From Oscillospiraceae bacterium (GTDB lineage: Bacteria; Bacillota; Clostridia; Oscillospirales; Acutalibacteraceae), in NCBI GenBank assembly GCA_015065685.1, contig SVPU01000006.1, forward strand, positions 1-64,000: DNA of 64,000 nt, in the 5' to 3' direction. Every line of letters begins with the position of its first letter. The first letter of the stretch is position 1. Positions 7,377-15,168 of the stretch are shown here, piece after piece. A program made the position numbers and the translations under genes. The notes beneath the pieces are model-generated. The model worked only from the letters and a program-made list of their open reading frames with translations, had not been told where the DNA came from and ran no database searches.

Positions 7377-8177
7377 TTAACCTACTTTATTAAGCTTTAT
7401 GCAATGTGTGGGACAGTTTTCTGCGCACTTGCCGCAGCCCGTGCATTTATCATAATCGATATGAGCAAGATTATTCACAACAGTAATTGCTTTTTCTTCA
7501 CAACCAAGCTCGCATTTTTTACAGCCGATACAAGCGTTACTGCAAGCCTTACGGGCAACTGCACCCTTATCCTCACTGCTGCACATAACCGTTACATATT
7601 TAATTTGTGGGATAAGCTCAATAATCTTCTTAGGGCACTTTGTAGCACACAAGCCACAACCCGTGCATCTTTCTTCAATCACATGAGCAATACCGTCCTT
7701 TATGCATATAGCACCCGATGGGCAAGCCACCGCACAGTCCCCACAGCCAAGACAGCCGAATCGGCAGGCGTTTGGTCCTGCATAAACCATTGAAGCGGCA
7801 CTGCAGGTGTTGATTCCGCTATAAACCGCTTTTTTGGGCGCAGCCTCGCAGTTGCCGTTACAGCGCACATGCGCTTTCATTTCAACAACATCCTCTGCCT
7901 TAACACCCATTATTCCGGCAATTTCTGCCGCAACACTGTCGGCTCCGGGAATGCAAAGGTTGGTTTTGGCCCTTCCCTCTGCCACGGCCTTGGCGTAATC
8001 ATCGCAGCCTGTGAATCCACAAGCGCCGCAGTTTACACCCGGCAGACATTCGCGCACATGCTTTACGGTTTCATCCTCTTTAACTGCCAAAAAATGTGAG
8101 GCTAACGCCAACAATACGGCTGCTATAAGACCTACTCCCGCTACAACAGCAAGTGCTGTTAATATAACTGGTATCAT
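7377..8177 (-). CDS. rnfB: Ion-translocating ferredoxin:NAD+ oxidoreductase subunit RnfB
   Basis: RnfB receives electrons from ferredoxin. The 266-residue protein has one N-terminal membrane helix, then the RnfB [4Fe-4S] domain (CxxCGACGFTGCDDYAKA), then several ferredoxin-type CxxCxxCxxxCP clusters, including CLGCGDCAVACP, CTGCGLCATKCP, CIGCKKCELGC and CTGCGKCAENCP. The extra clusters are typical of clostridial RnfB. ATG 8177 is chosen because AAAGGAG precedes it; a longer frame begins with a basic, non-homologous stretch. It follows rnfA by 22 bp. Confidence 0.96.
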   Translation of the reverse strand: MIPVILTALAVVAGVGLIAAVLLALASHFLAVKEDETVKHVRECLPGVNCGACGFTGCDDYAKAVAEGRAKTNLCIPGADSVAAEIAGIMGVKAEDVVEMKAHVRCNGNCEAAPKKAVYSGINTCSAASMVYAGPNACRFGCLGCGDCAVACPSGAICIKDGIAHVIEERCTGCGLCATKCPKKIIELIPQIKYVTVMCSSEDKGAVARKACSNACIGCKKCELGCEEKAITVVNNLAHIDYDKCTGCGKCAENCPTHCIKLNKVG

Positions 8178-8199
8178 ATTTTTTCTCCTTTGTTTTCTC

Positions 8200-8802
8200 T
8201 TACGCGAATAAGTTATCAACTATTCCTGCAAAGCCAAAGAACGCAAGGGATATAAAGGATGCCGCAATAAGTGTTGCGGGCAAACCCTTGAAGCTTTCAG
8301 GGATTTCGCTTTCCACAATCTTGGAACGAATTCCCGAAAAGAGCACCATTGCGAGTAAAAAGCCTAAACCGCAGCCCAAGGAATTAACGAGGGATTCAAC
8401 AAAATTAAAATTGTGTTCAGCGATATTATCAATGGTTACACCTAAAACCGCACAGTTTGTTGTAATAAGCGGAAGATAAACGCCGAGACTCTTATGAAGC
8501 GACGGAATCATTTTCTTAAGTGCCATTTCAATAAATTGAACAAGCGCCGCAATAATGAGAATGAACACGATTGTTTGCATATAACCAAGACCGAAAGCAT
8601 CTAAAACATAGTGCTGAATAGGCCATGTTACCGCAGTTGCAACAACCATTACAAATATAACGGCGATTCCCATGCCTGTTGCCTGATTAAGCTTTTTAGA
8701 AACACCTAAAAAGGGGCAAATTCCAAGGAAACGGCTAAGAACATAGTTATTAACCAAAACGGATGACATTAAAATTACTACCAAACTCTTAAAGGTATCC
8801 AT
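8200..8802 (-). CDS. rnfA: Rnf complex subunit RnfA
   Basis: This 200-residue membrane subunit has six hydrophobic helices and the two conserved half-site cysteines, FLGICPF (Cys29) and TTNCAVLG (Cys117). In Rnf and Nqr structures these bind an iron-sulfur cluster inside the membrane together with RnfE. Its start codon shares one base with the rnfE stop (TAATG), so the pair is translationally coupled. Confidence 0.96.
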   Translation of the reverse strand: MDTFKSLVVILMSSVLVNNYVLSRFLGICPFLGVSKKLNQATGMGIAVIFVMVVATAVTWPIQHYVLDAFGLGYMQTIVFILIIAALVQFIEMALKKMIPSLHKSLGVYLPLITTNCAVLGVTIDNIAEHNFNFVESLVNSLGCGLGFLLAMVLFSGIRSKIVESEIPESFKGLPATLIAASFISLAFFGFAGIVDNLFA

Positions 8803-9494
8803 TATTTGCCCTCCTTAACTGCATTTTCACAGCTGCCGCGGTTACAAATTGCCGCAGAAGGACAACCCTCGCAGGAGAACTGCTTTTTATAGGGCGCCTT
8901 GCCGTGAGTGATTTTATAAACAATGGCAATCATTATGCCATACACCAAGAAGCCGCCGGGGGCCTTGGTGAAAATTTCAATTTTATGGTCGCTAAAGAAG
9001 GGGAGTGCGATTCCCGCAAAGCTTCCTGCGCCGAGAATTTCTCTGATAGTTGCCATTGAAAGCAAAGCAAGGGTAAAGCCAAGTCCCATTCCAACGCCAT
9101 CGAGCACAGATTTGCCAACCGTATTTTTACCTGCAAACATTTCGGCTCTGCCGAGAATTATGCAGTTAACGGTTATAAGCGCCAAATAAACACCGAGCAT
9201 ATCATAAAGCGCTGGTAAATAAGCGTGAATAATCATTTGAACGATTGTAACAAATCCTGCAATAATAACGATATAACAAGGAATTCTCACTGTTTCGGGA
9301 ATAACCTTGCGCAAAAGCGAAATAACCGCATTTGAGCATATAAGCACTGCCATTGCGGCAAGACCCATGCCCAAAGCACCTATAACCGAGGTGCTTGTGG
9401 CGAGCGTGGGACAGGTTCCCAAAACAAGAACAAAAACAGGGTTTTCAAGGAGCAAGCCCTTTAAAAGAATTGAAAGATTGCTATTGTTTTTCAT
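8802..9494 (-). CDS. rnfE: Rnf complex subunit RnfE
   Basis: This 230-residue paralogue of RnfA has six membrane helices and the matching cysteines LGTCPTLA (Cys28) and TVNCIILG (Cys112). It ends in a C-terminal extension with Cys208, Cys211, Cys217 and Cys222 (CEGCPSAAICNRGSC), which looks metal-binding. It follows rnfG by two bases and overlaps rnfA by one, so stoichiometric expression is likely. Confidence 0.96.
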   Translation of the reverse strand: MKNNSNLSILLKGLLLENPVFVLVLGTCPTLATSTSVIGALGMGLAAMAVLICSNAVISLLRKVIPETVRIPCYIVIIAGFVTIVQMIIHAYLPALYDMLGVYLALITVNCIILGRAEMFAGKNTVGKSVLDGVGMGLGFTLALLSMATIREILGAGSFAGIALPFFSDHKIEIFTKAPGGFLVYGIMIAIVYKITHGKAPYKKQFSCEGCPSAAICNRGSCENAVKEGK

Positions 9495-9496
9495 AA

Positions 9497-10669
9497 TCAG
9501 GCCTCTCCTTTCAAAATTTTAATTGCTTCAAAAATTTTTGAAACTGCGGTTTTATAACCGTTTGTTGTGATTGTTGCACCGCTTATCGCATCTATTTGAC
9601 CGTAATTTTCTGCGGTTTTGCCGCTGAACTGCAAATAGAAGGAAGCGTCCGCACAAGCAGAGCCGATACCATCGGTCTCTTTTTGTGAAACGGTTTCGCA
9701 AACAATTATTTTGCCGTCTGCCGTAGCAGATGCTTTAATTTTAATATATTCGCCCGAAGGGTTATACCATTCGTCGCCGTTGATTCCAAAGCCCGCCGCT
9801 TTAAGCTCAAAGACATAATTTCCGTTTGATGCTTTATAAGCCTTTTCAACCTGTGAGGGCATATTTGGGAAGGCGGATAAATCTATCTCTTCTAAAGTAA
9901 CACCAATAAGCTTTTGCGCTGCAGCCGTTACAGTTGCCGATAAATCAACAGAAGCTTCGCCTATAACATTGCCGCTCGGGTCTGTTGCAACAAAATTTTC
10001 TCCCGCAACAAACACATAGCCTGCGCCGTTGTCAGCCGAATAAACCGCCGAAACGCCCTCGAGCTCTGCTGTTATGAAAACGGGTGAAAATTTGCCTTCT
10101 GCCGCAGAAAGTGCCGCCGAGAGATTATCGGCAAGAATTTCTGCCTCATCTCTTAAATCAACCGATCCGCCGCCAATAATAACAAATGCGTTAAGCGCAT
10201 CCTTAACCGCGCCCTTATATGCTTCGGTTGTTCTTGTTGCAGAAGCAACCGTGTCAACACTGTCAATCGTATCAATTTTAGCTTCTTTGAGGTTTTCACC
10301 GTAAGTAGCTTCTGCGCCCAAGGTTTCGTTACTTGAAATACAAGTTGCACCTTTAACAACGCCGTTAGCATCGATACCGCACATAATAACCATTCCGGGA
10401 CCGTAACCCGCGGTGGTCATCTTGAATACATAACCACCGTTTTCTTCAGAATAAACCTCTGTGATGGTTTCGGGGAATTGGAAGGATGAAATATCCATCT
10501 TTTCAAATCCGCTGCCGCCAGGCAAAACAACCGCAAGTGCTTCATTAACCGCAGCGTTTTCCTGCTTTTCAATCATCGGAGCGGTTACATAATTTGTGAG
10601 TGCCAAAAGAATTGCAACCACCGCGCAAATCGCTGTTAAGGAAACTACAGTTTTAATATGATTTTTCAT
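9497..10669 (-). CDS. rnfG: Rnf complex subunit RnfG, double-length with two FMN-binding domains
   Basis: RnfG carries a covalent FMN on the outer face. This form has 390 residues, about twice the usual length. After an N-terminal membrane helix (residues 9-29), the first FMN_bind domain has a degenerate attachment motif ASAT (142-145). The second, near the C-terminus, has the canonical DAISGAT (Thr366). The ATG at 10669 overlaps the rnfD stop (ATGA) and has GGAGG 9 bases upstream; a longer frame into rnfD is unlikely. The partner ApbE is encoded in the same cluster. Confidence 0.94.
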   Translation of the reverse strand: MKNHIKTVVSLTAICAVVAILLALTNYVTAPMIEKQENAAVNEALAVVLPGGSGFEKMDISSFQFPETITEVYSEENGGYVFKMTTAGYGPGMVIMCGIDANGVVKGATCISSNETLGAEATYGENLKEAKIDTIDSVDTVASATRTTEAYKGAVKDALNAFVIIGGGSVDLRDEAEILADNLSAALSAAEGKFSPVFITAELEGVSAVYSADNGAGYVFVAGENFVATDPSGNVIGEASVDLSATVTAAAQKLIGVTLEEIDLSAFPNMPSQVEKAYKASNGNYVFELKAAGFGINGDEWYNPSGEYIKIKASATADGKIIVCETVSQKETDGIGSACADASFYLQFSGKTAENYGQIDAISGATITTNGYKTAVSKIFEAIKILKGEA

Positions 10670-11589
10670 ATATTCTCGCCTCCAAACAGTTTTCTCGGTG
10701 TCCAAGACTCAATATAAGGATTGAGAATGTTCATCATTAGTATTCCAAAAGAAACACCCTCGGGGTAATTTCCAAAAGAACGGATAAGCACGGTTATAAG
10801 ACCGGCGCCAACGCCGAAAATAATTTTGCCCCAAGCGGTTGCAGGTGATGTTACATAATCGGTAGCCATAAAGAAAGCGCCGATAAACAAACCTCCCGAC
10901 AAAACAAGACTTAACGCTACAGTTAAATCAAAGCCTTCAATAAGGAAGCTAAGTAGGAACACCGAGCCAATAAAGGCTGCGGGAATGTGCCATGTAATCA
11001 CTCTGCGAGCTAAAAGGTAAATACCGCCGATAAGTAATGCCAATGCGCAGGTCTCTCCAATAGCGCCGCCTGTTTTACCTAAGAAAAGGTCCATAAGCGA
11101 TGGCATATTACCCTCTGCCAATTCAACAAGAGGTGTTGCACCTGCTACCGCATCTATCGGGAATGCCGCCTTAGCCATTGAGCCGAATGCCACAAGCATA
11201 AATACTCTTGCTGTAATAGCGGGGTTAACAAGGTTACAGCCTATTCCGCCGAAAATGCATTTCACAATAATTATTGCAAAAACCGAGCCCACTGCCGCTT
11301 GCCAGAGCGGTACATTTGCGGGAAGGTTGAGCGCTAAAAGCAAGCCTGTTACAACGGCACTTAAATCGCCGATTGTCTGCTCCTTTTTAACAATTAAATT
11401 GAAAACAAACTCTGAAGCCACCGCCGCTACAATACAAACAGCAATAACCGCGAGTGCGGAAAGACCAAAGATTATGCAGCCTGCAACCGCTGCAGGAAGC
11501 AATGCCAAGATAACATCAAGCATTATTCTTTGGGTTGATATTCCGCTATGAATATGAGGTGATACCGAAATATGCAATTTTGAATCCAT
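10666..11589 (-). CDS. rnfD: Rnf complex subunit RnfD
   Basis: This 307-residue membrane subunit is homologous to NqrB. It begins with the typical KLHISVSPHIHSGISTQRIM and has eight to ten hydrophobic helices. The flavin-attachment region reads DAVAGATPL with Thr152 as the predicted FMN-bearing residue. FMATDYVTSPATAWGK near the C-terminus is conserved in the family. It is two bases downstream of rnfC and overlaps rnfG by 4 bp. Confidence 0.96.
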   Translation of the reverse strand: MDSKLHISVSPHIHSGISTQRIMLDVILALLPAAVAGCIIFGLSALAVIAVCIVAAVASEFVFNLIVKKEQTIGDLSAVVTGLLLALNLPANVPLWQAAVGSVFAIIIVKCIFGGIGCNLVNPAITARVFMLVAFGSMAKAAFPIDAVAGATPLVELAEGNMPSLMDLFLGKTGGAIGETCALALLIGGIYLLARRVITWHIPAAFIGSVFLLSFLIEGFDLTVALSLVLSGGLFIGAFFMATDYVTSPATAWGKIIFGVGAGLITVLIRSFGNYPEGVSFGILMMNILNPYIESWTPRKLFGGENI

Positions 11590-11591
11590 AT

Positions 11592-12896
11592 TTATTTAAC
11601 CTCCTTTGCAGTCCTTAGCGCCGCTTTGGCGAGCTTGTTGTTTTGAACTATCGGGCGCTTTGCAGGGCAAACGAATGAGCAACAACCGCACTCCATACAA
11701 AGCTCTGCACCGGCCTTTTTAACCAATTCTAAATCATTTTCCTTTAATCCCTTTGCTATCATTGGCGGATTAATTCCAAACGGACAATGGTTTATACACG
11801 CCCCGCATTTGATACAAGCGGTGGTTTTAGGCGCATTTGCCTCTTTTTCCGCAAACGCTAAAACGGCGTTTGTGTTTTTAATAACGGGTGCATCAAGGCT
11901 TGGAACTGTAATTCCCATCATTGGTCCGCCATAGAGCACCTTTTTGGGCTCTGCTTTGAAGCCGCCCGCAAACTCAAACACGCTTTGTAGCGATGCGCCG
12001 ATAGGTGCTATTATATTTTTCGGCTCTTTTACTGCCGAGCCATCAACAGTTATGCACTTTTCAACCAAGGGCATGCCTGTTTTAAGGTATTTTCCGATTG
12101 AAGCAATGGTTGTTGAGTTGCAAACCACACAGCCAACATCAATAGGCAGCTTGCCAAGAGCAATTTTCTTGCCTGTTGTGTGGTATACAAGCACCTTTTC
12201 ACCGCCCTGCGGATACTGTGAAGGCAACACCTTAACCTCGATTTTGTCATTCGCCTCGGCTATCTTTTTCATACTGCCAATAGCATCGGGCTTATTCTTT
12301 TCAATGCCGATAATAACCTTTTCAATGTTAAGATATTTAATAAGCGCTTCAAGTGCAAAGGCAATATCCTCAGCGCCTTCCACCATAGTGATAGAATCAC
12401 TCGTGATATAAGGCTCACACTCGGCACCGTTTATTATAAGCTCTTGTATTTCGAGCGGTTTATCTGCACCGAATTTAACATAGGTGGGGAAGCCCGCGCC
12501 GCCAAGACCAACCATACCGCTCAATCTTATAGCATTTATTAAATCCTCTCTGCTATTTATAACGGGTGGCACAACCGAAGCCGCAACAGTGTTTTCTCCG
12601 TCTGCCTCAATAGTAATTGCGGGTGCGGTTTTTCCGCTCGAGAGCAAAATTTCTCCCACAGCGGTAACTGTGCCCGAAACACTTGAATAAACAGGAGAAG
12701 AAACCACTCCGTTTTGCTCGGCAATGAGTGTTCCCTTATCAACATGGTCGCCTTTTTTAACAACCGCCGTTGCAGGAGCACCGATGTGCATAACTGTCGG
12801 TATAGTTACAGTTTTTGGTGTATCCATTATAACAGGAGACATTCCCGCTGTATTTTTTCTGTGCGGAGCATGAACCCCTCTAAGACCAAAAGCCAT
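11592..12896 (-). CDS. rnfC: Rnf complex subunit RnfC
   Basis: RnfC is the peripheral NADH-side subunit with flavin and iron-sulfur centres. The 434-residue protein starts with an RnfC barrel-sandwich domain, has the Complex I 51-kDa-like SLBB region (LGGAGFPTYVKF, INGAECEPYITSD, PQGGEKVLVYHTTG), and ends with two [4Fe-4S] motifs (Cys361, 364, 367, 371 and Cys400, 403, 406, 410). It is the first gene of the cluster and follows a consensus promoter with an approximately 65-nt leader. Confidence 0.96.
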   Translation of the reverse strand: MAFGLRGVHAPHRKNTAGMSPVIMDTPKTVTIPTVMHIGAPATAVVKKGDHVDKGTLIAEQNGVVSSPVYSSVSGTVTAVGEILLSSGKTAPAITIEADGENTVAASVVPPVINSREDLINAIRLSGMVGLGGAGFPTYVKFGADKPLEIQELIINGAECEPYITSDSITMVEGAEDIAFALEALIKYLNIEKVIIGIEKNKPDAIGSMKKIAEANDKIEVKVLPSQYPQGGEKVLVYHTTGKKIALGKLPIDVGCVVCNSTTIASIGKYLKTGMPLVEKCITVDGSAVKEPKNIIAPIGASLQSVFEFAGGFKAEPKKVLYGGPMMGITVPSLDAPVIKNTNAVLAFAEKEANAPKTTACIKCGACINHCPFGINPPMIAKGLKENDLELVKKAGAELCMECGCCSFVCPAKRPIVQNNKLAKAALRTAKEVK

Positions 12897-12967
12897 TTTT
12901 TGACCTACCTCTCTTGAATTTAAAAATTCGTTTTAAATGTAAGTTTTTATAGACCTACCAAAGTGTT

Positions 12968-12996
12968 ATTATATAATATATAAATAAATATGTCAA
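12968..12996 (-). promoter_or_regulatory. Consensus sigma-A promoter of the rnf cluster
   Basis: On the minus strand, -35 TTGACA (12991-12996), a 17-bp spacer and -10 TATAAT (12968-12973), 72 bp upstream of rnfC. It is a full match to consensus, predicting strong basal transcription unless repressed. Confidence 0.88.
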
Positions 12997-13083
12997 CGAT
13001 TTAGCAGTCGATTAAACGTCATTTTGGGCTAATTTTTATGGTAAAAACCTCAAAAATCGGTTTATTTTTAAAATAATGTTTAA

Positions 13084-13101
13084 TTGTCATAATTTTAACA
13101 A
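13084..13101 (-). promoter_or_regulatory. Rex-like inverted repeat upstream of the rnf promoter
   Basis: On the minus strand, TTGTTAAAATTATGACAA resembles the clostridial Rex operator TTGTTAA-N4-TTAACAA (12 of 14 fixed positions). Rex senses NADH/NAD+ and is known to control rnf genes in some Clostridia. The site is about 88 bp upstream of the -35 box, which is far for simple repression, so this is a tentative call. The rest of 13000-13177 is AT-rich with no gene. Confidence 0.35.
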
Positions 13102-13177
13102 TTTTTTCGCCCTTATTATGCCGTTTTTCTTCACATTTTAGTGGCACAAAAGTATTTTATTCGTTAGAGGAATAATT

Positions 13178-13205
13178 AAAACGGGCGGTCTCCGGCCGCC
13201 CGTTT
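13178..13205. terminator. Terminator after the bile salt hydrolase gene
   Basis: A GC-rich stem ACGGGCGG/CCGCCCGT with A-rich and T-rich flanks lies 10 bp beyond the hydrolase stop codon. It can act on the minus strand for that gene. Confidence 0.8.
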
Positions 13206-13215
13206 CTGTTTTTTT

Positions 13216-14202
13216 CTATTTCTTTTCTCGGTTTTGAAAATTTATTTGTTCTCTTGTTTCAAGCCCGTATAAAATAAGGCTTTTGCCCTCTAAATTCTCT
13301 TTAAACATATCCACCGCGGTTATTTGGTGGTTGGTATAGGTTGTGTAATAATAAATGCCCTTCTGCGGGTTGATACACGAGGAATAAAGGGTGATTTCCC
13401 ACTTTCCGTTTTCGGTTACACAGCACCCCCTTTGCTGCTCAACAGAAGAAAGAATATGAAAAAACTGACCAACGCTTGAGAGTTCATCTTCCTCTGACAC
13501 CGAGTTGCATTTTACAAAACTCGCCCTTATAAACCGCGACTGTGAGGACAAATCCCCCGGTAAACCAATCGCACCCATACCTCTGCTATAGGTCTTAAGC
13601 TTAAGGTCCCCACCAAAGCGGTTTTCAGGCTCATTTGGAGATAAATTCATATAGTTATTAAGTGAGAAAAGTTGCTCACAAAAAGGCGGATTATTTGTTA
13701 ACACACCAACGGGATTATCGTGAATAAAAAGGCCGTTTGCGGTTGACTCCACCACTATCGCCTCTTTTTTATCGGCAATTAACCAATGAAGCTCTGCCAC
13801 GGGAAGCGCTTTGTTAAACGGGGTGCTTGTTATATTGATTTTTTCTAGCAGTTTCTTTGCACTTTTCACACTCTCACACTGACAAAGCACCCACGGAATA
13901 AACTCAAACTGCGCAATATTATCCCTTTCGGGAATAACTTCTCTGTAATGCGCGTTGCCCACAAAATTAAGCCCCGCAACGCAAAGCCCCTTTTCGTTTG
14001 CAGCATCATAATAAAGCGGATACCCCTCCGCCACACAGGCCATTCCGATAATGGCATAATGCTTCCGCTCGGGCGGCATATGGCGAAAACAAAGCTCAAA
14101 GCTTCTTGGTGTTATGCAAAGCTGCTCTCCAAAGGAAGCATCATAATCGAGCGTTCTGCCAAAATAAAAATCGTGGGTTTTATAAGTTATTGCCGTGCAC
14201 AT
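13216..14202 (-). CDS. Choloylglycine hydrolase, probable bile salt hydrolase
   Basis: This Ntn-family amide hydrolase has 328 residues. Removal of Met1 would expose the nucleophile Cys2 (MCTAITYK). Expected active-site residues are present: Arg16, Asp19, Asn79 in LNFVGN, Asn in VLTNNP (170-171) and Arg223 in QSRFIRASF. The overall pattern (YPLYYDAANEKGL, FEFIPWVL, LHWLIAD, GLPGD) matches gram-positive bile salt hydrolases more closely than penicillin V acylases, but the two are hard to separate by sequence. ATG 14202 is fixed by the Cys2 rule and an AAGGAG site. No signal peptide is seen, so it is cytoplasmic. It stands alone with its own terminator. Confidence 0.9.
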   Translation of the reverse strand: MCTAITYKTHDFYFGRTLDYDASFGEQLCITPRSFELCFRHMPPERKHYAIIGMACVAEGYPLYYDAANEKGLCVAGLNFVGNAHYREVIPERDNIAQFEFIPWVLCQCESVKSAKKLLEKINITSTPFNKALPVAELHWLIADKKEAIVVESTANGLFIHDNPVGVLTNNPPFCEQLFSLNNYMNLSPNEPENRFGGDLKLKTYSRGMGAIGLPGDLSSQSRFIRASFVKCNSVSEEDELSSVGQFFHILSSVEQQRGCCVTENGKWEITLYSSCINPQKGIYYYTTYTNHQITAVDMFKENLEGKSLILYGLETREQINFQNREKK

Positions 14203-14275
14203 AAAATTCTCCTTAAATACTTTTTTAAGGTTAAATTCCCCTATGAGTCTTGCAATATTCAACAATAATATAAAA

Positions 14276-14310
14276 TAAAAAGCACCGACTTACTTAGTCA
14301 GTGCTTTTTT
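14276..14310. terminator. Hairpin between bsh and tRNA-Gln
   Basis: The stem AAAAAGCACCGAC/GTCAGTGCTTTTTT (one wobble pair, 7-base loop) is flanked by A and T runs. It can end leftward transcripts from tRNA-Gln before the hydrolase promoter region. The 14311-14453 stretch beyond it holds no gene; it carries partial inverted repeats (for example AGAAGTT near 14330 with AACTTCT near 14403). Confidence 0.65.
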
Positions 14311-14434
14311 GGAAAGGGTGTACGAATTAGAAGTTATTTTAAATTTCGACCTATGTGCTCGAACCCCTACATATTTTATAATTCGTGCCATAGGCACACC
14401 AAAACTTCTTCACTATTCACTATTACTTATTACT

Positions 14435-14528
14435 TGCCAAAATCGACAGTAGAGAATAGTGAAAAGTGAAGAGTGAAAAGGTAAAAAGTAAAATCGACAA
14501 GCCTCTGTCGAGATTTGTCGATTTTGGC
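14435..14528. repeat. tRNA-flanking repeat, copy A, with terminator hairpin
   Basis: The block 14454-14528 recurs almost unchanged at 57365-57432. It contains GAATAGTGAAAAGTGAAG and GGTAAAAAGTAAAATCGACA, and ends in an 11-bp stem AAAATCGACAA/TTGTCGATTTT that abuts the CCA end of tRNA-Gln. On the minus strand the hairpin is followed by TACTTTTTACC. An inverted piece GCCAAAATCGACA lies at 14435-14447. The hairpin probably ends tRNA transcription. Confidence 0.8.
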
Positions 14529-14598
14529 TGGGGAATAGGGATTCGAACCCCAACAAACAGAGTCAGAGTCTGTCGTGCTACCGTTACACAATTCCCCA
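14525..14598 (-). tRNA. tRNA-Gln (anticodon CTG)
   Basis: A minus-strand cloverleaf beginning TGGGGAA, with anticodon stem ACAGA/TCTGT and loop CTCTGAC (anticodon CTG), a T-arm with GGTTCGAATCC, and encoded CCA at 14525-14527. The initial T and G discriminator are typical of tRNA-Gln. Confidence 0.95.
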
Positions 14599-14618
14599 AT
14601 AAATTTTACAACAAGAAT

Positions 14619-14646
14619 ATTATACCCCTTTTTTTAGAGTTGTCAA
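14619..14646 (-). promoter_or_regulatory. Promoter of tRNA-Gln
   Basis: On the minus strand, -35 TTGACA (14641-14646), a 16-bp spacer and -10 TATAAT (14619-14624), 21 bp upstream of the tRNA. Confidence 0.85.
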
Positions 14647-14694
14647 GTAATTTTCCAAAAATATTTATTGATTTTAACCCGATTTATTAATATA

Positions 14695-14724
14695 TTGCAA
14701 TCTAATTATAACTAAAGTTATAAT
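14695..14724 (+). promoter_or_regulatory. Promoter with palindromic operator for the XRE regulator
   Basis: A -35 TTGCAA (14695-14700), an 18-bp spacer and a -10 TATAAT (14719-14724) precede the regulator gene. A perfect palindrome TTATAACTAAAGTTATAA (14706-14723) fills the spacer and overlaps the -10. A further half-site lies near 14735-14743. This is the arrangement expected for autorepression. Confidence 0.6.
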
Positions 14725-14811
14725 AAATGAAAAATTATAACTTAAATAAATGTACTTATTTTATAATTTGCCCTATAATTTAAAATATAGTTTTAAATTA
14801 GGGGTGATTGT

Positions 14812-15132
14812 ATGTCTGAAAATGTGTTTTTGCTTGAAATGGGTAGTAGGGTTTCTCTTAAAAGAAAAGAAAAAAATCTGACCCAAGAACAGCTCGCAGA
14901 AATTATCGGCGTTTCTCTGCAAACTGTTTCTAATATTGAATGTGGCAAAAAAGGTGCCCGTCCCGAAAACATTGTTAAAATCTGTCATGCCCTTTCTTGT
15001 AGCGCCGATTATATACTGCTTGGCGAAAAATCCGAGAGCCAATTAAAAGGAATTTCGCGGGCTATTTCCTCCTTAAACGAAGAAAAATATCAGGCAGTTG
15101 AAAAAATCGTTTGTCTATTGCAGAGCGAATAG
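14812..15132 (+). CDS. XRE-family helix-turn-helix regulator
   Basis: This 106-residue protein has an N-terminal Cro/CI-type helix-turn-helix (about residues 10-65; NLTQEQLAEIIGVSLQTVSNIECG) with the characteristic DYILLGE end, then a short C-terminal tail that may mediate dimerisation. It has an AGGGGTG ribosome-binding site. A palindrome in its promoter suggests autoregulation. It may also influence the divergent tRNA-Gln promoter or the downstream comEC gene, but there is no direct evidence. No phage genes are nearby. Confidence 0.88.
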   Translation: MSENVFLLEMGSRVSLKRKEKNLTQEQLAEIIGVSLQTVSNIECGKKGARPENIVKICHALSCSADYILLGEKSESQLKGISRAISSLNEEKYQAVEKIVCLLQSE

Positions 15133-15168
15133 TCTTGTTGTGTTTTAAATTTTAAAAGGGGGGAGAGA

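Noticed and set aside
14360-14400. tRNA T-arm-like sequence (GCTCGAACCCCTAC)
   Set aside because: No matching acceptor, anticodon or D-arm can be built around it; chance or a distant remnant.
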